Positions 23,405 to 33,523 of a DNA stretch of 64,000 bases are shown piece by piece (position 1 is the stretch's first letter; every line of letters begins with the position of its first letter). The DNA is taken from the NCBI GenBank assembly GCA_028386065.3, contig JAKUCV010006808.1, positions 22,957 through 86,956 on the forward strand, written 5' to 3'. Below the pieces are notes generated by a model. That model searched no databases, was not told the origin of the DNA, and saw only the letters and a program-made list of their open reading frames with translations. The stretch comes from Turnera subulata. Taxonomy: Eukaryota > Streptophyta > Magnoliopsida > Malpighiales > Passifloraceae. The position numbers were made by a program, and so were the translations under genes.

Positions 23405-24152
23405 CCTTTAGGCAATCCTTGACCGTGTTGGCTTCCCCGACCTTAAGCCTACACCTACTCCAATACAGCCAAAACTTGCCCTCTCTCTTCATCATGGTGC
23501 TTTGTTGTCTACAGATGATCAGCGTCTGTATCACATGGTTGTCGAAGCCCTACTATATTTGACCATTACTTGGCCAGATATTTCGTATGTCGTGAACTCT
23601 GTATGCCAATTCATGCATACTCCGACAACAGATCGTTGGAAGGCTGTTAAATGTGTTCTTCATTATTTGTAAGGTACCAAAACACACTAATTTCTTCTTC
23701 GTCCAACCACTTTCAAGTCTATGGTGGCTTATAGCAATGCCTATTGGGCTGGATGCCTCGATACTAGGCTTTCAACCACTGATTACTGTGTGTTTCTTGC
23801 TGGTATTCTTGTATCTTGGTCTGCAAAGAAGCAACCTACCGTATCTCGGAGCAGTGCAGAATTCGAGTATCGGGCCCTAACGAGTGTAGTAGAAGAAATT
23901 TCTTGGTTGCACAATCTTCTTTGTGAACTGTGCAATCCACCTCAGCAACCTATCACTGTCCACTGCGACAATCTATCAGCCACTTTTCTGGCTAATAACC
24001 CAGTTCAATATCAAAGGACCAAACATTTAGAGATTGATCTTTATTTTATTCGTGAACATATTCAATTGAGTCAAATTCAGGTTGTTCATGTTGATACTTC
24101 GCAGCAACTCGCAGACATTTTCACCAAATCTCTTAGCACTTCCACTTTTTAA
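23405..24152 (+). pseudogene. copia RT end and RNase H remnant
   Basis: The frame reads YL-stop-AILDRVGFPDLKPTP.., then DDQRLYHMVVEALLYLTITWPDISYVVNSVCQFMHTPT. An RNase H segment follows: SAKKQPTVSRSSAEFEYRALTSVVEEISWLHNLLCEL, then HCDNLSATFLANNPVQYQRTKHLEIDLYFIREHI and LADIFTKSLSTSTF at the C terminus. Motif order is normal for copia. Frame changes at about 23640-23720 and stops make it a pseudogene. Confidence 0.8.
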
Positions 24153-24198
24153 TTATTGAAGAATAAGTTGAGTCTGGTATGTTCTACCATCCTCCAAT

Positions 24199-24370
24199 TG
24201 TAGGGGAATAATAGAGATAAGGATCAGCTCTTAGATAGTTAGCATTCTCATCTATAAATCGTGTTAGAAGTCATGTACTTGACAAACTCTTGTGTACACT
24301 CTTATCTAGTGATATAATATATACTCATCAGGATTGCCACGGTTTGGCATCCTGATATTGAATCCTTTCA
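24199..24370 (+). repeat. 3' LTR of the copia element
   Basis: It is homologous to 1580-1752 and directly follows a short purine-rich run (AGGGGAA) that would be the polypurine tract if the LTR starts near 24209. It ends CCTTTCA at 24370. Several substitutions and a few indels separate it from the 5' copy. Confidence 0.75.
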
Positions 24371-24419
24371 AAGTCATGCTATCATCCACTAATACCATCA
24401 CTGTTGTTCTTATCACTTA

Positions 24420-27400
24420 TTTTTCTAGAATTGAAAAAATTATATATTAAAGAATGACAAAAGCCTATAATAGTATAATATTAGAGATGGGAGGAGGGAT
24501 TCCCACATCCCATACAGAGAAGCCATCGGAAAGACCGTACTTAGCAATTGGGTGAGCAACAGAATTAGCTTGACGATGAACATAATTACATGACAAGGAA
24601 GGGAAAGAAAACAATAGAGTTTCAGTAGATAGAAAAAGGTTGTGTGCGTAGGTGTTGGAATAATTCTTCGATGCAATTCCCTCCACCAGGATCAAGCTGT
24701 CGGACTCCCAACAGAAAGATTGAAAACTCATTCATCAGGCTTGGATGAGTGCAAAAATGCCTGCTTGCAGTTCTGCTTCGAGGGGGACAAAAGAACCCCT
24801 TATATTGTCTTGTGTACAGAACAATATAGACCCTGAGGAGTCCCGAAAAATTGCACCCAAACCAATACATGTTGTGTGGCATGAAGCATCTGTGTTAATC
24901 TTGATGATACTTAAGGATGGAGGACTCCAGGCTATAGGGTGAGCATGAGCAGAAGTTGAGGGAATGCAGTCAGAAATGTCAACATCAGTTGCAATGGCCC
25001 GGCGATAGGCAAGGAGGGATGCCCTACTCCCAAAGCAATTCGACTACCATTGAAAACCTTATCATTCCGACCCTACCAAACAAACCAAAAGGTCATTATT
25101 ATGGTTTCAAAAAGGGAAGGAGAAACTGATGAATATAAATCGCACAACCAAGTAAGAATGTCCAAAGTGTCAGAGTGAAGAAGACTAAAACCCGCCAGTC
25201 GCCAAACTTGTGCAAATAAAGGGCAATCACGGAATTGGTGGACACAAGTTTCAGGTTGGAGCTGACATAATTCACACAGAGAGATCACATCAACATGTCT
25301 CGTATGCAATGGAGCTTGGGTAGGCAAAATGCCACTGGCTACTCGCCACAAGAAATGAAGCACTTTTGGGGGGTAATTGGAACTGCCATAGAGTTTGCAC
25401 CAATCCTTGAGAGGAGTGCTTGGTAAATACAGTGACATTCGGAAGTAGTAACCACTACAAACCATATAAACTTCATAGGAAGTATGAGGCCAACTAAACA
25501 AATCTGGACATGAGGACATAGATATCGGAATACTAACAATGTTAGCAACATTTTGGGGATCAAGACAACAAGTAAGAGAAACATAATCCCATATCCTTGT
25601 CGACTAATCAATAAACTGACTAACTCTGGTGTTGGAGTGACTATAGCGAGGGACAACTAGAATAGTAGAGAAGTCATTGGTTTGAATTCATTTATCTTGG
25701 AACATGTGTATGGCATCACCATTTCCAACTAACCCATCCACCGCCTTCAGTAAGGAGATTTCTTCCACAAATGATACTTTGCCAAATATAGCTTGGACAA
25801 TGTTCAAGTGTTGCATGCATAAAATTCTCCCCGGGATGGTCTTAGCCCTGAGGACCATGGCGACCATCGAGTTCGGATGATGTGTGATACGCCAAGCCTG
25901 TTTGGCAAGTAGTGCACGATTAAAAGCATTAATATCTCTAAAACCCATCCCCTATATTTTTTTATACAAATACAATTCCTACCATGCGAGCTAGTGGATG
26001 CCCTTTCGCTTTCTATCGTTGCCCTACTAGAAGCGTTGTATTGCACTAGTATTCTCCTCACAAGTAGTCTCTGGAAGGAGGAAAACACTTATAACATAGG
26101 AGGGAAAACTTTGGATCACTAACTTGATGAGAATCTCCTTTCCTGCTCTAGATAAGACTTGTTTATTGTATCCACTAAGTTTTTTGTAGACCTGATCATG
26201 AGCCGAGGCAAAGATTAACTTCGTAGAACGATTGTCATTGTGGGCAGTCCTAAATATTTTTGAAAGCACCACAGCCTTGATACCTATCCGTCGTTGGAGT
26301 TGAGTAATACGTTGTTCATTCAGGTTGCAATTTGATGTGAATTCTGACTTGTCAAGATTTAATAGTTTCCCGGATGCCCGTTCTTAGGTGTGGTTAACGC
26401 GCATAACGATGTCAGCTTCATTGTTTGTTTCTCGTTGCTCTGGTAAACAAAATGTTTTCATCTGCAAAGAAAAAGGTGACTAATGGATGGGCTAGTCCTA
26501 CAAATCTTAGCACCATGAATCAGTGTTGCACGCTTAGAGTGAGATATAAGTGGAGAGTAAGCATCAACACAAATAAGAAACAAATATGGAAATAAAGGAT
26601 CTCCATATCGAAGGCCCTTGGTGGGTGTGAACTGGGTAGTAGGGATGCCATTGATAAGGATAGAGTATGAGACAGAGGTGACATAGTGCATTATTTTATC
26701 CACCAAGTGGGGGTAAGAACACCTTTTTCAGCATCATTTGTCTTAGAAAATCCCATTCCACATGATTGTAAGCTTTATTCATATCTAATTTAAGAGCTGA
26801 TACCTTTTTTGCCTTTGAGTCGATGTTGCATATGATGAAAAACTTCAAAGGCCAGGATGGAATTGTCAGTAATGCAACGTTTAGGATTGAAAGCACTTTG
26901 TTGGGGACTAATGATATGGGTAAGTATGGGCTTGATTCTGTTACACAAAATTTAGAAACTAGCTTATAAATCACATTGCAAAGGATGATGGGCCTAAACT
27001 GACTGGCTAAAACAGGAGAATGAATTTTTGGAATTAAAGTGATAAATGTCGAATTATTGGAGGATAAATCAACAAAACCATTAAAAAAATTTAAAACAAA
27101 GGAAAGAATGTTTTCACCAAAAATATCCTAGTACCTCTTATAAGAGAGTGCAGGCATGCCATCTGGTTGCATTTGTTTCAGGGCAGTCTCAATTTCGCTC
27201 CGGTAAAAAGGCTGCAACAGCTTAGCGTTCGTAGAAGGCGTTACCAGGGGTGTTACACAGTTTAGGACATAGTCAATATCATGGCTACGTTCAGATGTAA
27301 AGAGGGTTTGGTAATATTTTGTTACGATGGATTTAAGGTTGGTTTGTCCTATTTAATACATTCCAGTGTCATCTATCAGACCTTTGATACGGTTTCATTT

Positions 27401-27960
27401 TCTCCTAGAGGAGGCTTTATTATGGAAATATGAGGTATTGAGATCACCCTCCTTAAGCCACTGGGAATGTGCATGCTGGAACCACATAACTTCCTCATAG
27501 TGAAGGAGCTCATTAAATGCTAATTGTGTTTTTTTTTTTTTATCTAGGGAGATTAATTCAACGGTAGATAAGGATTGGAGGTGTATGAGTTTGTCTTTTA
27601 GGATGCGAAGTTGTTTTGTAATTTTTCCAAAATGGATTTTTTGCCATGAGGTAAAGTGATCTCCACAAAAGTGAATATGTGCAGGAAGATTGGAAGGAGG
27701 AGCTAAAAAAGAGGATGTCTCCCAAGCGGACCGGAATTGTGTTCTAAAAGTGTCATCGCTAGTCCACATTGCTTCAAAACGAAATGGTTTAGCATTAATA
27801 GGGAAGTGTGAGGTGTGGCGTTGGGTTTGAAGGAGTATGGGGCAATGATCATAATGATGTCTGTAAAGATGGCTAAGTTTGTAGTCGGGATAGATATATT
27901 TCCAGGAATCAGTAACCATCCCCATTTATTTCGGCTACCATTATTAACAATATTTATCCT
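24420..27960 (-). pseudogene. 5'-truncated, decayed L1-type LINE ORF2
   Basis: From right to left (minus-strand 5' to 3') it has: the endonuclease end with HYDHCPILLQTQ (about 27830); a linker ending LNTSYFHNKASSRRK; RT fragments, including KALKLDMNKAYNHVEWDFL (about 26770) and GLRYGDPLFPYLFLICVD (about 26600); a zf-RVT region (FLWRVASGILPTQAPLHTRHV..CELCQLQPETCVHQFRDCPLFAQVW, about 25200-25350); and an RNase H-like tail (YVHRQANSVAHPIAKYGLS, about 24540). Many stops and frameshifts separate them. Most of the endonuclease is missing, as expected for 5' truncation. The RNase H tail sets it apart from the intact LINE at 35330-40895. Confidence 0.8.
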
Positions 27961-27984
27961 CATAATGTTTTTTTGGTTGGGTAG

Positions 27985-28175
27985 AAATGAGGACTTAAAG
28001 CATAGTTTACCCCCACAAGGGCGGATCCCTGGTTTCACCGCATTGGGTATTTTCTTTTTTACTCCACTAGTTCTAGAATATTGTATTCCCAAGACTCGAA
28101 CTCGAAATTCTAAGATTAAACTAGAACAATTCTAACCAGTTGATCTAACCCATGAAGATTCCGCATTGGTTATTC
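27985..28175 (-). mobile_element. tRNA-related SINE-like fragment
   Basis: On the minus strand, TAGATCAACTGGTTAGA (28131-28147) fits a polymerase III A box. CGAGTTCGAGTCTTGGG (28088-28104) fits a B box (GTTCGAGTC), at tRNA-like spacing. A short A-run follows at about 27967-27973. It marks where LINE homology to the left stops. No clear target duplication was found, so the boundaries are approximate and a decayed tRNA-like sequence remains possible. Confidence 0.4.
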
Positions 28176-29467
28176 GTGGGATGGGCTACATGACCCCAAT
28201 GTTGGCGTACATCCCTCACCTAACCTAAAAGCTGTGCAGAGAAAGTGTAGAAAAAAAAAAAAACGTCGGCGGCAGATATATCATATATGTAATGGTCAAT
28301 GTCTACTAGTCTGGCCTACGCTCATATAATTATGTTAGGTTTTAGAAAAAAAGAAAAACAAAGTGATGACACAATTTCTCATAATCTTCTTTTTTCTGGT
28401 AAACATTATTGTAATAACGAATAAAATGTGCTCCTCCTAAACAAGCTTTTATAATGATGGAGCAGCATTCGGAGAAGCATCCTCCATTCTAATTTGTAGT
28501 AGGGAGAAAATCATGTGGTGGTGCCCATCTGCAACATCGAATCCGAGGAGGCTATGGGGGCCCTGAGCTTTTTGATAATTTTTTTTTTTAACAAACTTTT
28601 TTTGTATATAATTAAATTCTTAAATAAAGAACCTTTTTGATAATTAGGGGTCTCAACTCTCTAACTCTCTCAACTCAACAAAATTAGTAATTAATTAACA
28701 GTGCACCTTTTGTGATAACGATTGATAGAAGCCTCTCCTCTCCAGATTAATGTTTTCCACGGAGTTGAAATCTCCCTCTCATGAAAGCCGCTATATTTTT
28801 CCTCCCAAGGCTAGCTAGGAATTTTCAAATAAAAAACGAGTAATGCTACATGTTAAACAATCCTGCATCAATTGATAATATGTATATATACGTACCCAAA
28901 AAAAAAAGAGATAAATTGTTTTGAGGATATTTTGTATTGATAGTTTAAAGTACAACAAATCTATGATGGAAATTCTATTGTATTCATAACATGCAATTGC
29001 AAGGAGAATGCAGAGAATGTCATGACTCATGTCAGTGATAAAAAAAAAAAAAGAAGAAGAATGCAAAAGAATGTCACAGCGCGCTGGAAGTGGAGCTGTG
29101 TGGTGTTGCCTTGCCCGGCCAAGTTCTAAAAATGATAGAAAACTCAAGATGCATCGACACGTCAAATGAAAACACTCATGGCATAATACTGTGAATATGA
29201 TACCCAATCTCTCTTTAGAAAAACAAAAATGACACAATACTACACTACTAACTAGATGTTAAGACAAAAAGGACCATTAAAAGAGGGGACAAAAAAAAAA
29301 AAGGAAGCCCAAAAGCAAAGTGTGGTGAACTGTCCTGGTGAAAGAGACGGGGAACCCACCGGCGGGCGAGACGTCGCCGTATGGAGCTCTAAATTAATTG
29401 CATTAACCCGAAAGCAAAGAGGAATAGGCTCACGGTCACGGACCAAAGGCGCGCGTGAAAGAGACGT
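28176..29467. other. Intergenic, no gene seen
   Basis: AT-rich non-coding sequence with several short A and T homopolymers (28250, 28590, 29040, 29290). No domain-bearing ORF, RNA gene or paired element ends were recognised. Confidence 0.6.

Positions 29468-29509
<42 letters not shown>
29468..29509 (+). repeat. Poly(G) tract, 42 bp
   Basis: An uninterrupted run of 42 G on the plus strand, about 780 bp upstream of the FLA TATA box and on its sense strand. Such runs can form stacked G-quadruplexes and are also places where assemblies err, so the exact length should be treated with caution. Confidence 0.9.
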
Positions 29510-29512
<3 letters not shown>

Positions 29513-29660
29513 GAGTCTAGAGAGGTGCCGTGGTGGGAGTTTTCTGTTTTTGTTTTTGGTAATTGTTTTTGTTTTTTGCATTTTTTGGAATTAAATTTAA
29601 AATCTTGGCGTAGAAACAATGGCATTTATTCATTGTCAGACACCGACACCATCCCTCTAG

Positions 29661-29801
29661 TTTTTTTTTTTTGGTGTATTAAGGGAAGATCAAATTACAT
29701 CATGAACTCATACAGAGTTTGTGCCCCTGAGGCATCATACAAAAGCTGATTCTGACAGAACCTGGGTGCTCCAGAAAATGTGACTAGGCCAGGATTTAGA
29801 A
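29661..29801 (-). mobile_element. Short LINE/SINE-type retroposed fragment with 18-bp target duplication
   Basis: The 18-bp sequence ACACCATCCCTCTAGTTT occurs at 29646-29663 and again at 29802-29819. The ~140 bp between begins on the plus strand with a T-run, so the minus strand ends in CACC plus a poly(A) tail. Long target duplication plus poly(A) shows target-primed reverse transcription. The body (minus strand: ..TTTGATCTTCCCTTAATACACC-A(n)) looks like the 3' end of a truncated LINE. Confidence 0.75.
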
Positions 29802-30002
29802 ACACCATCCCTCTAGTTTAAGCTTTAACCCAGACACATGTGAATTCTTTTTCTCTCCTCTCCTCTTGGCTTGGCTTGGCTTGGCTTGGCGCCTTGGCTC
29901 CCTCTACCCACCCAGCTAGCTCACATGCTTATGTCATAATACACTTAATACTTATTGTAGCAACTGTTTCTCCTCCCTAGTCAGAATTTTGTATCCCACT
30001 CT

Positions 30003-30181
30003 CACTCACTCAGTTTGATTGATTGATTAATCAGTGTTTGTAAGTCCCACTTAAACGCACATACTACAAAGTATGAATGAAATGAACTTCTTTTCACTCA
30101 CTCAGTTTGATTGATTGATTAATCAGTGTTTGTAAGTCCCACTTAAACGCACATACTACAAAGTATGAATGAAATGAACTT
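30003..30181 (+). repeat. 92-bp tandem duplication upstream of FLA
   Basis: The unit starting CACTCACTCAGTTTG at 30003 is repeated at 30095. The second copy is identical over about 86 bp before running into a T-tract. It ends 60-70 bp upstream of the FLA TATA box, so it duplicates proximal promoter sequence. Perfect identity means a recent event. Confidence 0.9.
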
Positions 30182-30246
30182 TTTTTTTTGTACGAGACAA
30201 AAACACATGGAGTGGGCGGCGGCGCTTTTGGCTGAGCTGATATATT

Positions 30247-30254
30247 TATAAAAG
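30247..30254 (+). promoter_or_regulatory. FLA TATA box
   Basis: TATAAAAG within GATATATTTATAAAAGCC is a strong plant TATA box. It lies 562 bp upstream of the FLA start codon, giving a predicted transcription start near 30280 and a 5' UTR of roughly 530 bp, unless a leader intron shortens it. Confidence 0.6.
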
Positions 30255-30419
30255 CCGTTTGCCGGGTGCGGCTTATGACAAAATGGTGTGGTGTGTTGTT
30301 GATTGGCAAAGACACTATTTAGGCGCTAGTAGTGTGGGTTCTTCCGTGTGATCCCCACATCCAGGCTGTCCAAAGCCTTACACAAAAACAAGGGGTCTCT
30401 CAATACTCCCCCATACCCC

Positions 30420-30720
30420 CACCCTTCTTTATTTCTTTCTTCTCTCTATCTCTGTCTCTCTCTCTCTCTCTCTTTAAGTTAAGTGTCTGTCTACATCCCC
30501 CACCCTCACAAGTCTTCCTTCTCTTTGCCCCCACTTTTCATCTCTCCAAGCAAAGAAAACAACACACACACACATTAATTAACTCAACTCAACTCAACTC
30601 AACTCAACTCAACACCTCTCTTCTGACCTATCTTTCTCTGTTTCCCTCTTCCCACCGCCGAACCCGTCACCACTCTACAGCCACAACCCCCTCCCCCTCC
30701 CTAGCTAGCTAGCTAGCTAA
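30420..30720 (+). repeat. Microsatellite-rich FLA 5' leader
   Basis: Three simple repeats lie in the likely 5' UTR: a (CT)n-rich tract (30440-30475), about seven tandem ACTCA units (about 30580-30612) and a (CTAG)n run (30701-30718, self-complementary). CT-rich leaders are common near plant transcription starts. The other two could change leader length between individuals. Confidence 0.75.
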
Positions 30721-30808
30721 AAAAGCAAAAGAGCAACAGCACACACTGTGGTGCAGTGTGACTTAATTATACAATCAAGCTCTGATCTTTCTTCGAGTTT
30801 AGAGCACC

Positions 30809-33523
30809 ATGGATTCTCACATCTGTGGTGTCTCCAAGATCCCATTTTTGTTCCTCACCATCCTTTCCATTGGCTTGATGTCGGTGGCATTGGCTCTAAA
30901 CCCATCATCATCATCATCATCATCATCCTCCACTTCAAAGCCCTCCTCCACTACTCCCCAAACCATAAACTCCAACTCCGTCCTGGTGGCGCTTCTGGAC
31001 TCGCATTACACCGAGTTGGCCGAGCTGGTGGAGAAGGCTCTCCTCCTGCAGACCCTCGAGGACGCAGTGGGCAAACACAACATCACCATCTTTGCCCCAA
31101 AGAACGAAGCTTTGGAGCGCCAACTGGACCCTGAGTTCAAGAGGTTCTTGCTCGAGCCCGGGAACCTCAAATCCCTCCAGACCCTCCTCATGTTCCACAT
31201 TATCCCCACCCGCCTCCCCGCCGCCCACTGGCCCCGCCACCAATCCCCTCACGCCACCCACCACACCCTCTGCAACGACCCCCTCCACTTCCACATCAGG
31301 GGCTCCTCCACCGGCAACATCAAGCTCGTCGACTCCGCCCACGTCACCCGCCCGGACGACATCACCCGCCCCGACGGCATCATCCACGGCATCGAGCGCC
31401 TCCTCATCCCCCAATCCGTCCAGGAAGACTTCAACCGCCGCCGCAACCTCAGATCCATATCCGCTGTCTTGCCCGAAGGCGCTCCCGTCGTCGACCCCAG
31501 AACCCACAGGCTCAAGAAAGCTGCCGCCCCCGTCCCCGCCGGGGCGCCCCCCGTGCTACCCATCTACGACGCCATGGCTCCTGGCCCGTCTCTCGCCCCT
31601 GCTCCGGCGCCGGGACCGGGAGGTCCCCACAAACACTTCGACGGAGAGAGCCAGGTGAAGGACTTCATACACACATTGTTGCATTACGGAGGGTACAACG
31701 AGATGGCGGACATTCTGGTAAACCTGACCTCATTGGCCACCGAGATGGGGCGGCTGGTTTCGGAGGGTTATGTGCTCACCGTTTTGGCCCCTAACGACGA
31801 GGCAATGGCCAAGCTGACGACGGATCAGTTGAGCGAGCCAGGGGCGCCCGAGCAGATCATTTACTATCACATCATACCCGAATACCAGACCGAAGAGAGC
31901 ATGTACAACGCCGTCAGGAGGTTTGGTAAGGTCAAGTACGACACTTTGCGCCTCCCCCATAAGGTGGTGGCTCAGGAGGCCGATGGCTCCGTCAAGTTCG
32001 GCTCCGGTGATGGATCCACTTATCTATTCGACCCTGATATCTATACGGATGGCCGTATTTCGGTTCAGGGGATTGATGGGGTTTTGTTCCCAGAAGAGGA
32101 GGACACCGTCCCAACAACTCCGGGCACTTCTGTTAAGGTTGCCGCCAAGCCAAGACGAGGTATGTTCTGTTAGTTATGTTTTTACGTTAATTAATTATGC
32201 TTATTTTCTGTATTTCTACATATTCGTTCTTCTTTGTTTGGGTTTTTATGTGTTAGGTAATGTTGATTGTGGATAAGTTATGAGTGGTAAATTAGGTGCA
32301 AGTGTCGTGGAGGCTACTAGATAGATGATTACACTTGGCCCAGGGTTTTGGTAAATAGTTGTGATGATTGGTGTCGGTGGTGATGTTGCTTGTAGAATCA
32401 TTAGGATCAGGAAGGAACTATGTGCACTTGATCACTGTTAGCCTTTTAAAGTCTGGATGATGATTAATACTAAATGTGCCAGCAAGAACTTGAAGGATAT
32501 AGCTTTAGGACACTAAATGTCTGTGATGGATAACTGTCTTCGTCGTAGAGTTTTGTAGGTCATCTTTATCAGTTTTTGTTTTTTTTTTTTTCATTTCTGG
32601 TCTGTGTGGTGTTGTTACTATTTTTCATCGCATTTGGATTAGCTACTACAACTATGCGAAAAATTTTCTAGTGCCAATAGGGGCCAAGGAAGTTTGTTCG
32701 CTAGTCGAATGCAGGCATTAGAGTATTATGATGGGCGTCACGTCATGCTGTTCGTTTGTGAAGGCGGAGGCTGTCTGTAATCCTCAATTTGCTGTAGGCG
32801 AAGGTTAAAATGGTGTCTAAATTAATAATGTGGACACAATTATTTTTTGCCACCATTATACGGCCCTGTACACCGACCCGAGTTCATGTGATCGGTGGCT
32901 CCATGAACCGAAATGGAAAGAGCAAAAACAAGGATTCTTAAAGGCATTCCTAGCTGTGAGCCAACATTATTGTGCCCCACACCACAACTATGATGCCAAC
33001 CCCAGCTTGTCTCTAATTATATTCCACATCTTATATATATATTCGTTAATCTTCCTCTTTACTTTTCTTTTTTCTGTGTTTTGTTTTTTTCCTCACAGTT
33101 TTGTGTTTTTGCATTTGCGTGGGATATCTGTGTCAGCTGGCATGATTGGTTTTGTCTTCTTTGACTTTTGATTAGCTGACCTGAATTGTATATCCCAACT
33201 CTGTGGTTGGGACTTCGCTTTAGTTAAATGGTTGTTGTTTCTTAATTAATTAGATTATTTAGTCGGTTCCCTTCAAATAAATACCCCAATTAGTTATTGG
33301 TTCCTAATTCGGGATTTGGTTTGGTTTGCAATTTTGGTATGCATTTGATGTTACATTTTGTGATGTTGTATTTTGTTGGGCAAGGCAATCATTCATTCCA
33401 GTGAGTTGGCATTAAGATAGTAACTAATAAAGAGTTGAATGATGTGCAGGGAAGTTGATGGAAGTAGCTTGTAGAATGCTTGGAGCTGTTGGACAGGATT
33501 CACATTTCACTACATGTCAATGA
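30809..33523 (+). CDS. FLA: Fasciclin-like arabinogalactan protein (FLA15-18 type), two coding exons
   Basis: Coding exons are 30809-32159 and 33450-33523, giving 474 residues. The product is a secreted cell-wall/plasma-membrane-surface glycoprotein thought to act in adhesion and wall organisation. Residues 1-29 are a signal peptide; 33-41 are a nine-Ser run. FAS1 domain 1 spans about 55-202 (H1-like ITIFAPKNEAL, MFHIIP, H2-like DGIIHGIERLLIP). A Pro/Ala-rich arabinogalactan-type linker spans about 238-272 (APGPSLAPAPAPGPG). FAS1 domain 2 spans about 283-430 (TVLAPNDEAM, YYHIIPEY, GRISVQGIDGVLF). N-glycosylation sites include N91-I-T and N305-L-T. Exon 2 adds a conserved tail starting GKLMEVACRMLG, which settles the splice in place of the read-through ending GMFC. 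Two FAS1 domains and no clear GPI signal match Arabidopsis FLA15-18. The start ATG has strong context (ACCATGG). Confidence 0.95.
32160..33449 (+). other. FLA intron
   Basis: The donor is CGAG|GTATGT at 32159/32160 and the acceptor is GTGCAG|GG at 33449/33450, a phase-1 intron of 1290 bp. It is T-rich as plant introns are. ORFs predicted within it (for example at 32830-33171) have no domain and are rejected as genes. Confidence 0.9.

Larger units (their letters stand above)
1580..24370 (+). mobile_element. Degenerate Ty1/copia LTR retrotransposon, split by nested insertions
   Basis: A single copia element in gag-PR-INT-RT-RNaseH order is recovered when the insertions at 3390-19571 and 21490-23404 are removed, leaving about 4.7 kb, a normal copia length. 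Short direct LTRs (~165-173 bp) lie at both ends. A primer-binding-like sequence resembling initiator-Met type follows the left LTR (AGTAGTGGAGCAGG at 1753). All coding regions carry stops and frameshifts. The immediate flanks do not match as a clean target duplication, so the exact ends are uncertain by about 10 bp. As the host of all other insertions in this block it is the oldest layer. Confidence 0.85.

Noticed and set aside
30935..31507. 190-codon minus-strand ORF antisense to FLA
   Set aside because: It is a shadow of the GC-rich, codon-biased FLA exon 1. The Gly/Val/Asp-rich composition mirrors the sense codons.
32150..32173. FLA ending in the first exon at GMFC-stop
   Set aside because: A strong donor at 32160 and a conserved FLA tail behind an acceptor at 33449 show that this is intron read-through.
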